Virus record (IMG/VR): IMGVR_UViG_3300017989_004145 | Location: 1 to 21,364 of that record | DNA length: 21,364 nucleotides | DNA from: a virus | Reading direction: 5' to 3' (one strand) | Shown: piece by piece, positions 5,553 through 9,898 of the stretch | How the letters are laid out: every line of letters begins with the position of its first letter | Numbering within the stretch: the stretch's first letter is position 1 | Position numbers and translations under genes: made by a program | The notes under the pieces: generated by a model | What the model was told of the DNA's origin: nothing | The model's database searches: none | Seen by the model: only the letters and a program-made list of their open reading frames with translations

Positions 5553-5637
5553 GGAAGAATATCCAAATTGGCAAGGAAGTGGTTTACTAAACCATGGCGT
5601 GTAAAAAGCGTTACAGGTTCGAGTCCTGTTTCTTCCG
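5553..5637 (+). tRNA. tRNA-Ser (anticodon ACT)
   Basis: Class II tRNA of 85 bases: acceptor GGAAGAA with TTCTTCC, D loop with GG, anticodon loop TTACTAA, long variable arm, T loop TTCGAGT, discriminator G followed by CA. The usual anticodon for AGU/AGC is GCT; here position 34 is A, which is rare in bacteria. Confidence 0.88.
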
Positions 5638-5663
5638 CAAAAATATGACGGTGTTCTGTGTAA

Positions 5664-5704
5664 TGGGGAGAGAAGCGAGCTTAATAGATTTCCTCTCTCC
5701 CCAT
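5664..5704 (+). repeat. Bulged hairpin of the GGGGAGAG stem family
   Basis: ATGGGGAGAG (5664-5673) pairs with CTCTCCCAT (5696-5704) with one bulged G. It lies between tRNA-Ser and tRNA-His. The left arm resembles that of the hairpins at 2354-2438 and 11344-11373. It may be a processing or stabilising element. Confidence 0.45.
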
Positions 5705-5727
5705 ACAAACATTTAATATCTTCCGGT

Positions 5728-5803
5728 GTGGCTGTAGCTTAAATAGTTAAAGCTTCGGTTTGTGGCACCGATGATGAGGATGCGAGCTCCTCCAGTCACC
5801 CCA
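5728..5803 (+). tRNA. tRNA-His (anticodon GTG)
   Basis: Acceptor GTGGCTG with CAGTCAC (one G-T), anticodon stem TCGGT/ACCGA with GTG at 5762-5764, discriminator C (5800), then an encoded CCA (5801-5803). The base before the acceptor is T, so the usual G-1 is not encoded. D loop AAATAGTTA has A instead of G18 (5745), and the T loop TGCGAGC has G at position 55 (5782). Confidence 0.85.
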
Positions 5804-5813
5804 GAGGATATTA

Positions 5814-5846
5814 AACTAAAAGTAATAAAAATTATTATCTTTAGTT
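5814..5846 (+). terminator. AT-rich hairpin after tRNA-His
   Basis: Bases 5814-5828 pair with 5832-5846 around AAA, with one mismatch and one G-T. There is no run of T after it, so termination would be weak; it may mark the boundary between tRNA-His and the radical-SAM-like gene. Confidence 0.4.
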
Positions 5847-5892
5847 GATGTAATATTCTCTAACTTTAACAAAAAAAGATGAGGTGATTTAA

Positions 5893-6618
5893 ATGGGATA
5901 TAAAGAGAACCCAAAAACGAAAGGAAGTGGAATTTTTTGTTGTATTCCCCAAAAAGGCAGATGCCCAAATAACTGTAACGATTGTTTCTTTCAATCAGGA
6001 CGTTCCTATTTGGAACCATTAGATGAGAATCTACCCAATATGCCGGAAGATACAGAAAACAGAATAGTCAGAGTTAATGACGGAAATGATAGTAATATTC
6101 ATAGGAATTATGTGATAGCGGTAACCAAGGGTTATAAAATGAAGTTTTACAACACAGCAATAGCTGTAGACCTTGAAGAATTTGATGCACCGGTAGTTTT
6201 AACGATAAACCCCGGCAAGATGACTGATGTTAATTTTTATAAGTTGGAAGAAATTCCCAAGAATCTTATGTTTGTCCGTGTAAGGACGAACACTTGGAAT
6301 TTAATTGATGTTGTAGAGCCGGCTATAAGATATTATAGTAAAAGAAAAGTGCCAATAGTCCTGACATTTATGGCTTATTTTACAACTCCGATTAAGAAGG
6401 GACATGAAAACAGTTATATTTTTAGGAAAAGAACCTTGAATTCATATTACGCAATCACTACCAAGGCGTGGGAGAAAGTAATGAAGCCGTACAAATACAA
6501 TCAATGGGTCTACAGTTGTGGTAAAATTGAAGGAGAATTAGGCACTACCAAGTGTGCCAGGTGTGGAAATTGTATCAGAGAATACTTTGTAACATTAGAA
6601 AGAATGAGGGGTGGATAA
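5893..6618 (+). CDS. Radical-SAM-like protein with C-terminal cysteine cluster
   Basis: 241 aa. C24-PNN-C28-ND-C31-F is a CX3CX2C radical SAM motif followed by the usual aromatic residue; C16 and C17 lie just upstream. A second cluster, C221-AR-C224-GN-C227, near the C-terminus could hold an auxiliary Fe-S cluster or zinc. Between them are alternating strand/helix blocks (APVVLTINPGK, VPIVLTFMAY) as in a partial TIM barrel. Radical SAM enzymes cleave SAM to start radical chemistry; several modify tRNA, which would suit this location, but no substrate can be read from the sequence. A GAGGTGAT ribosome binding site precedes the ATG. It is one of two array-embedded genes with a strong Shine-Dalgarno sequence; the other follows at 6620. 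Confidence 0.7.
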   Translation: MGYKENPKTKGSGIFCCIPQKGRCPNNCNDCFFQSGRSYLEPLDENLPNMPEDTENRIVRVNDGNDSNIHRNYVIAVTKGYKMKFYNTAIAVDLEEFDAPVVLTINPGKMTDVNFYKLEEIPKNLMFVRVRTNTWNLIDVVEPAIRYYSKRKVPIVLTFMAYFTTPIKKGHENSYIFRKRTLNSYYAITTKAWEKVMKPYKYNQWVYSCGKIEGELGTTKCARCGNCIREYFVTLERMRGG

Positions 6619-6619
6619 T

Positions 6620-6856
6620 ATGAAATTTACAGATAATCCTGGACTAAAATTTAAAGACATTTCGAGTGAAAAGTACAGAATATATGTTTTTCCAAACGGA
6701 GTACGGTATAAGATAGAAGAACCATTAGCTGTCTGTGCCAGGAGAGACCACGGACAAAGAGTTATAGATAAAAAAGGAAAAGCATACTGGATTAGACCAG
6801 ATTTCATAGCAATTGAATGGGAAAACCGACAGGGTGAGCCGAGGGTAAATTTTTAA
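6620..6856 (+). CDS. Hypothetical protein (78 aa)
   Basis: Not recognised. The protein is mixed and probably beta-rich (YRIYVFPNGVRYKIEEP, AYWIRPDFIAIEW), without cysteine motifs. A GTG nine bases upstream (6611) is also in frame, but ATG 6620 is preferred because GAGG lies 10 bases before it. The start is 2 bases after the radical-SAM-like stop codon, so the two are probably co-translated and may work together. Confidence 0.65.
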   Translation: MKFTDNPGLKFKDISSEKYRIYVFPNGVRYKIEEPLAVCARRDHGQRVIDKKGKAYWIRPDFIAIEWENRQGEPRVNF

Positions 6857-6860
6857 ATAA

Positions 6861-6891
6861 GAGATAAAATAATTTTTTTATGTTTTATCTC
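6861..6891 (+). terminator. Hairpin between the 6620 gene and tRNA-Lys
   Basis: GAGATAAAA (6861-6869) pairs with TTTTATCTC (6883-6891), a perfect 9-bp stem with a T-rich loop and only ATTTAT after it. It could be a weak terminator or a processing signal that separates mRNA from the following tRNAs. Confidence 0.45.
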
Positions 6892-6897
6892 ATTTAT

Positions 6898-6972
6898 GAG
6901 AGTGTAGCTCAATTAGGCCAGAGCACCTGACTCTTAATCAGAAGCGTGTAGGTTCAATTCCTTCCACTCTCA
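6898..6972 (+). tRNA. tRNA-Lys (anticodon CTT)
   Basis: Acceptor GAGAGTG with CACTCTC, D loop with GG, anticodon CTT at 6933-6935, T loop TTCAATT, discriminator A followed by CA. It begins a run of five closely packed tRNAs (gaps 6-8 bases). Confidence 0.92.
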
Positions 6973-6978
6973 CAAAAT

Positions 6979-7050
6979 TGGGACATAGCTTAATAGAAAA
7001 GCAATGGTCTTATATACCATTGAGTATAGGTGCAAATCCTATTGTCCCAA
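6979..7050 (+). tRNA. tRNA-Ile (anticodon TAT)
   Basis: Acceptor TGGGACA with TGTCCCA, anticodon stem ATGGT/ACCAT with TAT at 7011-7013, discriminator A followed by CA. The D loop is AATAGAA with A at position 18 (6995), and the T loop TGCAAAT has G at position 55 (7032). A TAT anticodon reads AUA directly, whereas most bacteria use a lysidine-modified CAT tRNA. Confidence 0.9.
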
Positions 7051-7058
7051 CAAAAAAT

Positions 7059-7130
7059 TGCAGGGTGGTCTAATTGGTAGGACATGAGACTCTGACTTTC
7101 AAAATTTAGGTTCGAATCCTAATCCTGCAA
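7059..7130 (+). tRNA. tRNA-Gln (anticodon CTG)
   Basis: Acceptor TGCAGGG with TCCTGCA, D arm GTC-TAATTGGTAG-GAC, anticodon CTG at 7092-7094, T loop TTCGAAT, discriminator A followed by CA. Confidence 0.9.
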
Positions 7131-7136
7131 CAAAAT

Positions 7137-7208
7137 AGGGTTATAGCTCAATGGATAGAGTAATTGCCTTCGAAGCAATAAATGAGGGTTCAAATCCTTC
7201 TAGCCCTA
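7137..7208 (+). tRNA. tRNA-Arg (anticodon TCG)
   Basis: Acceptor AGGGTTA with TAGCCCT, anticodon stem ATTGC/GCAAT with TCG at 7170-7172, T loop TTCAAAT, discriminator A followed by CA. It is the only tRNA in the window for the CGN box. Confidence 0.92.
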
Positions 7209-7214
7209 CAAGAC

Positions 7215-7285
7215 AGCCATGTAGTTCAATAGCAGAACCGCTGTTTTACATACAGTAAATACGGGTGCAATTCCTGTCGTGGCTA
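7215..7285 (+). tRNA. tRNA-Val (anticodon TAC)
   Basis: Acceptor AGCCATG with CGTGGCT, anticodon stem GCTGT/ACAGT with TAC at 7247-7249, discriminator A followed by CA. D loop AATAGCA has A at position 18 (7231), and T loop TGCAATT has G at position 55 (7267). Confidence 0.9.
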
Positions 7286-7311
7286 CACAAATGTACATTT
7301 TATTCAGGGAG

Positions 7312-7369
7312 TATGACTAATGTCATATCTTGCACATCCTTTCTAAGAGTTGTTGAGAATGTCAACAGC
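7312..7369 (+). repeat. Two hairpins in a tRNA-free gap
   Basis: TATGAC (7312-7317) pairs with GTCATA (7322-7327) around TAAT; this dyad resembles those at 2266-2324. Further on, AGTTGTTGA pairs with TCAACAGCT around GAATG (about 7348-7370, one G-T). The 91-base gap 7286-7376 holds no gene. Confidence 0.5.
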
Positions 7370-7376
7370 TTCTAAT

Positions 7377-7448
7377 GGGGATATAGTTCAATTGGAAGAA
7401 CAGTTCCCTTTTAAGGAATCAATCAGAGTTCGATTCTTTGTATCCCCA
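7377..7448 (+). tRNA. tRNA-Lys (anticodon TTT)
   Basis: Acceptor GGGGATA with TATCCCC, anticodon stem GTTCC/GGAAT with TTT at 7410-7412, T loop TTCGATT, discriminator A followed by CA. Confidence 0.92.
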
Positions 7449-7453
7449 CAAAA

Positions 7454-7527
7454 GGGCTTGTAGCTCTAACGGCTAGAGCAGCTGTTTTGCACTCAGCAGG
7501 TTGCGAGTTCGAATCTCGCCAGGTCCA
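7454..7527 (+). tRNA. tRNA-Ala (anticodon TGC)
   Basis: Acceptor GGGCTTG with CAGGTCC (two G-T), anticodon TGC at 7498-7500, T arm GCGAG/CTCGC around TTCGAAT, discriminator A followed by CA. The G3-U70 pair that marks alanine tRNAs is present (G7456 with T7524). Confidence 0.92.
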
Positions 7528-7533
7528 CAAAAA

Positions 7534-7605
7534 GCCTTCGTAGCTCAAGGGTAGAGCACTTATCTGAAAAGTAAGGGGGTGTTGGTTCAATTCCAACTGA
7601 AGGCA
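7534..7605 (+). tRNA. tRNA-Phe (anticodon GAA)
   Basis: Acceptor GCCTTCG with TGAAGGC, anticodon stem CTTAT/GTAAG with GAA at 7566-7568, T loop TTCAATT, discriminator A followed by CA. Confidence 0.92.
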
Positions 7606-7611
7606 CATAGC

Positions 7612-7685
7612 AGGGCTGTAGCTCAATTGGACAGAGCAGGACTCTTCTAAAGTCAAGACTGTGAGTTCAAGTCTCACTAGCCCTA
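7612..7685 (+). tRNA. tRNA-Arg (anticodon TCT)
   Basis: Acceptor AGGGCTG with TAGCCCT, anticodon TCT at 7646-7648, T arm GTGAG/CTCAC around TTCAAGT, discriminator A followed by CA. The next protein gene starts 7 bases after its 3' end. Confidence 0.92.
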
Positions 7686-7692
7686 CAAAAAT

Positions 7693-8118
7693 ATGATAGT
7701 TATTGCATTATCATTTGGAACAGGTTATCCTAATAAGGAAATAGCAAGGGCTGCAAAAAAAGAAGGTGGAATAATCATTGCCCAAAAAGAAGTTGCAAAG
7801 TATATTGACAAGTGTTCAGTAATTAGCGAACATAGAGATAAGGGTAAGTATCTAGACACAGTAGAGGTATTGTCCCAAGCAAGTAAGTGGATAAATTCCA
7901 AAGAGGAAATTGTTTTAGTAGCCCATGCTGACCACTTGAAAAGGGTTTGGGATACGGCAAACTACCTAGGAATAAATATTTCAAGGGGAGTTAAGGGAAG
8001 TTTCTCTTATAATCCTAAATCTAAACAATGGTGGACCAGAAATGAACTTGTGTTCAAAATATGGAACATTATAGCGAGTATATACTTGAAAATTAAAAAT
8101 TATTTGGGATTCTGGTGA
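7693..8118 (+). CDS. Possible DUF218 (YdcF/SanA-like) protein
   Basis: 141 aa. The weak family resemblance is in EEIVLVAHADHLKRVWDTANYLGI (residues about 76-99), similar to the beta-strand, His, Arg and LG segment of DUF218 proteins, and in the NELVFKIWNI block near the C-terminus, similar to the final RNE segment. DUF218 proteins are thought to act in envelope metabolism; the reaction is unclear. The membrane segment common in that family is absent. The ATG is only 7 bases after tRNA-Arg, with no Shine-Dalgarno sequence, and the last 13 bases overlap the following tRNA-Asp gene, so an intact mRNA and an intact tRNA-Asp cannot come from the same transcript. Confidence 0.55.
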   Translation: MIVIALSFGTGYPNKEIARAAKKEGGIIIAQKEVAKYIDKCSVISEHRDKGKYLDTVEVLSQASKWINSKEEIVLVAHADHLKRVWDTANYLGINISRGVKGSFSYNPKSKQWWTRNELVFKIWNIIASIYLKIKNYLGFW

Positions 8119-8179
8119 AACCTGGTCATCACGGCTCCCTGTCACGGAGTAATTACGGGTTCAAATCCCGTGAGTCCCG
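8106..8179 (+). tRNA. tRNA-Asp (anticodon GTC)
   Basis: Acceptor GGGATTC with GAGTCCC (one T-G), D stem GTGA/TCAC, anticodon GTC at 8141-8143, T arm ACGGG/CCCGT around TTCAAAT, discriminator G (standard for Asp) followed by CA. The first 13 bases are also the end of the preceding protein gene. Confidence 0.9.
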
Positions 8180-8185
8180 CAATAA

Positions 8186-8257
8186 GTGCCTATCGTTTAA
8201 TCGGCAGGACCTCTCCCTTCCAAGGAGATGATGTGAGTTCAAGTCTCATTAGGCACT
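8186..8257 (+). tRNA. tRNA-Gly (anticodon TCC)
   Basis: Acceptor GTGCCTA with TAGGCAC, anticodon stem TCTCC/GGAGA with TCC at 8219-8221, T loop TTCAAGT, discriminator T (standard for Gly) followed by CA. Only glycine tRNA in the window. Confidence 0.92.
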
Positions 8258-8299
8258 CAGGGATGTGGAACTTTAAAACTATATAGTGCTAACAAGTTC

Positions 8300-8375
8300 T
8301 ATCCTCAATCTTTTATTCGTTTGACTGATAAAAGATAGTTGAGCGGAAGTGGGTAGATACTCATTTTCTGCTCAC
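8300..8375 (+). other. Structured gap between tRNA-Gly and tRNA-Trp
   Basis: The 121-base gap 8258-8378 contains a hairpin in which CTCAATCTTTTAT (about 8302-8314) pairs with ATAAAAGATAGTTGAG, with a bulge, and a second possible pairing of GAGCGGAA with TTTCTGCTC that shares the GAG. No tRNA or protein gene is seen. Confidence 0.35.
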
Positions 8376-8378
8376 TAT

Positions 8379-8452
8379 GGGAGTTTAGTTTAACTGGCTT
8401 AAAACATTGGTCTCCAAAACCAATAATGGAGGTTCGAGCCCTTCAGCTCCTG
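8379..8452 (+). tRNA. tRNA-Trp (anticodon CCA)
   Basis: Acceptor GGGAGTT with AGCTCCT (two G-T), anticodon stem TTGGT/ACCAA with CCA at 8414-8416, T loop TTCGAGC, discriminator G as in bacterial tRNA-Trp. It is followed by CT and then directly by the next tRNA. The anticodon does not read TGA, so TGA is a stop here. Confidence 0.9.
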
Positions 8453-8454
8453 CT

Positions 8455-8525
8455 GGTAACTTAGAGGAACAGTACCTCATCGGTCTCATAAGCCGGAGTT
8501 CTTAGTGCAATTCTAAGAGTTACCA
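8455..8525 (+). tRNA. tRNA-Met (anticodon CAT), probably elongator
   Basis: Acceptor GGTAACT with AGTTACC, anticodon loop CTCATAA with CAT at 8487-8489, discriminator A followed by CA. The 1-72 pair is G-C and the anticodon stem lacks three G-C pairs, which argues against an initiator. The D loop AACAGTA has A at position 18 (8471) and the T loop TGCAATT has G at 55 (8507). A lysidine tRNA-Ile is less likely because a TAT tRNA is present. Only 2 bases separate it from tRNA-Trp. Confidence 0.87.
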
Positions 8526-8532
8526 CAATTTG

Positions 8533-8607
8533 GCCAGTATAGCTCAAGTCTGGTAGAGCTACTATCTTGTAAATAGTAGGTTAGGGGTTCAAATCCTCTT
8601 GCTGGCT
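8533..8607 (+). tRNA. tRNA-Thr (anticodon TGT)
   Basis: Acceptor GCCAGTA with TGCTGGC, anticodon stem ACTAT/ATAGT with TGT at 8568-8570, T loop TTCAAAT, discriminator T followed by CA. The next protein gene starts 7 bases later. Confidence 0.92.
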
Positions 8608-8614
8608 CAAAAAT

Positions 8615-8887
8615 ATGAAAATTAAAACAACATTTTCAAATAAATACATTAATAAATTATGCCAAGAGATTAAAGATTGGCCGGATAATATTAAATGTAA
8701 AGACAAAAAATGTATTGAAGATATTGATAAAAATGCGAATTGTAGAGAATTTATATCTTTTTTGAACAAGATGAAAGGTCTAGTGGACAAGGGAATATTG
8801 AAAGGAGATGAAGAAGGATATTATATAGAGTATAAATGTACAGAAGAAGAATATAAAGAAATAAAGAAAAATAATTTTGGCTTGTAG
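8615..8887 (+). CDS. Hypothetical protein between tRNA-Thr and tRNA-Ile (90 aa)
   Basis: Not recognised. A soluble, lysine-rich protein with four cysteines (LCQEIKDW, IKCKDKKCIE, ANCREF), possibly metal binding, and a charged C-terminal helix (CTEEEYKEIKKNN). The ATG lies 7 bases after tRNA-Thr without a Shine-Dalgarno sequence, and the TAG stop lies inside the tRNA-Ile gene (10-base overlap). The same arrangement is seen at 7693-8118. Confidence 0.62.
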   Translation: MKIKTTFSNKYINKLCQEIKDWPDNIKCKDKKCIEDIDKNANCREFISFLNKMKGLVDKGILKGDEEGYYIEYKCTEEEYKEIKKNNFGL

Positions 8888-8950
8888 CTTAAATAGTAAA
8901 GCCTTCCTCTGATATGGGAAAGAGTATAGGTGCAAGTCCTATCAAGCCAA
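8878..8950 (+). tRNA. tRNA-Ile (anticodon GAT)
   Basis: Acceptor TGGCTTG with CAAGCCA, anticodon stem TTCCT/GGGAA (one T-G) with GAT at 8911-8913, discriminator A followed by CA. The D loop AAATAGTA has A at position 18 (8895) and the T loop TGCAAGT has G at 55 (8932). The first 10 bases overlap the end of the preceding gene. Confidence 0.9.
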
Positions 8951-8956
8951 CAAGAT

Positions 8957-9023
8957 AAGTTGTAGGAGGTTGCCAACCAATAGGGCAATTGGTATTTTCT
9001 AGGAAAATACCTTACTATAACTT
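8957..9023 (+). ncRNA. Three-way-junction RNA, tRNA-like remnant or new small RNA
   Basis: AAGTTGTAG (8957-8965) pairs with CTATAACTT (9015-9023, one G-T). Within it, TTGCC (8970-8974) pairs with GGCAA (8984-8988) and GGTATTTT (8991-8998) pairs with AAAATACC (9004-9011) around CTAGG. This gives an acceptor-like stem and two arms but no T arm, 6 bases after tRNA-Ile. It does not fold as a normal tRNA because the second arm has 8 bp and a 5-base loop. Confidence 0.5.
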
Positions 9024-9054
9024 CATACAATTTATTGTTTAAGGTTTTCTTTTA

Positions 9055-9138
9055 CCTAGGAAATTAATAGTTTCCTAGGAGGTGGAGAAAGGTTTTATAT
9101 TTTTTTAGTTATAGTTTTAGTTTTCCCTTCTCCACCTC
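9055..9138 (+). repeat. Tandem hairpins in the gap before the 9192 gene
   Basis: CCTAGGAAA (9055-9063) pairs with TTTCCTAGG (9071-9079). Next, GAGGTGGAGAA (9079-9089) pairs with TTCTCCACCTC (9128-9138) around a T-rich loop of 38 bases. The second left arm belongs to the purine-rich stem family also found at 2354, 5664 and 11344. The region 8951-9191 holds no protein gene. Confidence 0.5.
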
Positions 9139-9165
9139 TCAGGAAATTATTTTGGACTTTAAAAT

Positions 9166-9178
9166 CTAGAGTCAAGAA
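9166..9178 (+). repeat. Left arm of an inverted repeat around the 9192 gene
   Basis: CTAGAGTCAAGAA is an exact inverted copy of TTCTTGACTCTAG at 9644-9656. Together they bracket the 9192-9626 gene within the tRNA array. Confidence 0.6.
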
Positions 9179-9191
9179 CGGTATAAAAATT

Positions 9192-9626
9192 ATGAACGAA
9201 ACACCGTTGAACAAAGAAAAAATAAAATCTAAGAGAAAATTAAAATATAACTTGGAATTGCTAAAAGGATTTCCAGAATTGGTTGGATGGCTTATACAGA
9301 TAGTTCCCTATAGACAAATTGAAAAATATGTGTATATATCAGACTATAAAGATTCTCTTGATGAAAAAAGAATTGTAGTTAGACTATACACTAAGAATTA
9401 CTATTACCCCATTCATGTCATCAAACCAAAGAATGGAAAATCTAAAGGTTATCTTGGTGCCTATGTCCAAAACCGAAAACCAAGAGCTGGAGAAGAGTGG
9501 ACAAGGGGAAATGACTTGCCGGATGGAGAATGTAATAATGAAACTTGGAACGATATTAAGAATGGGATTCTCAAGTATGAATTTGTAAAGGTTGTGAAAA
9601 ACTCTGAATATGAGGAGGATAAATAA
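9192..9626 (+). CDS. Hypothetical protein bracketed by inverted repeats (144 aa)
   Basis: Not recognised. A lysine-rich N-terminus is followed by segments with alternating hydrophobic residues (KRIVVRLYTKNYYYPIHVI) and a polar tail ending EYEEDK. A short GKSKGYLGAYVQNRKPRAGEEWTRGNDLPDGE stretch (about residues 82-113) looks like a loop-rich domain. No cysteines beyond one are seen. The gene has no Shine-Dalgarno sequence, is not placed directly after a tRNA, and lies between the 13-bp inverted repeats at 9166 and 9644, so it may have been inserted into the array as a unit. Confidence 0.65.
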   Translation: MNETPLNKEKIKSKRKLKYNLELLKGFPELVGWLIQIVPYRQIEKYVYISDYKDSLDEKRIVVRLYTKNYYYPIHVIKPKNGKSKGYLGAYVQNRKPRAGEEWTRGNDLPDGECNNETWNDIKNGILKYEFVKVVKNSEYEEDK

Positions 9627-9643
9627 GTAAAATAAACTAATTT

Positions 9644-9656
9644 TTCTTGACTCTAG
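9644..9656 (-). repeat. Right arm of the inverted repeat around the 9192 gene
   Basis: TTCTTGACTCTAG is the exact reverse complement of 9166-9178. It contains a TTGACT that could be a -35 box, but no -10 box stands at the right distance on the plus strand. Confidence 0.6.
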
Positions 9657-9665
9657 TTTTTAGAT

Positions 9666-9737
9666 TCTACCGTAGCTCAATGGTAGAGCTGTCCCCTGTT
9701 AAGGGAAGGGTTAGAGGTTCGAGTCCTCTCGGTAGAG
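9666..9737 (+). tRNA. tRNA-Asn (anticodon GTT)
   Basis: Acceptor TCTACCG with CGGTAGA, anticodon loop CTGTTAA with GTT at 9698-9700 (outermost stem pair G-A), T loop TTCGAGT, discriminator G as in bacterial tRNA-Asn, followed by CA. Confidence 0.92.
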
Positions 9738-9743
9738 CAATAT

Positions 9744-9817
9744 TCCAGAGTAGACAAAATGGTAAAGTCGCAAGGCTTTGAACCTTGTATCTGGTGGTTC
9801 GAATCCACCCTCTGGAA
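9744..9817 (+). tRNA. tRNA-Gln (anticodon TTG)
   Basis: Acceptor TCCAGAG with CTCTGGA, anticodon stem CAAGG/CCTTG with TTG at 9778-9780, T arm GGTGG/CCACC around TTCGAAT, discriminator A followed by CA. Confidence 0.92.
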
Positions 9818-9822
9818 CATAA

Positions 9823-9898
9823 GATATGGTAGCCAAGTCTGGTTAGAAGGCAACGGATTGCAAACCCGTTTACGTGAGTTCAAATCTCACCCATATCT
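9823..9898 (+). tRNA. tRNA-Cys (anticodon GCA)
   Basis: Acceptor GATATGG with CCATATC, anticodon loop TTGCAAA with GCA at 9860-9862, T arm GTGAG/CTCAC around TTCAAAT, discriminator T (standard for Cys) followed by CA. Last tRNA of the array; the endopeptidase gene starts 7 bases later. Confidence 0.9.

Noticed and set aside
5407-5604. Protein frame across the two serine tRNAs
   Set aside because: It is made almost wholly of tRNA sequence and has no ribosome binding site or recognisable protein.
4651-7677. Several minus-strand frames in the array (for example 4651-4839, 5182-5385, 5246-5566, 7423-7677)
   Set aside because: They are antisense to tRNAs; repeated segments such as GFEPT and RTRT come from the conserved T arms read backwards.
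8991-9011. GGTATTTT-CTAGG-AAAATACC as an anticodon arm with CTA
   Set aside because: The stem has 8 bp and the loop 5 bases, and there is no T arm, so it cannot be called a suppressor tRNA.
4611-9898. Suppressor tRNA or stop-codon recoding
   Set aside because: No tRNA has a CTA, TTA or TCA anticodon, tRNA-Trp is CCA, and TAA, TAG and TGA all end genes at sensible places.
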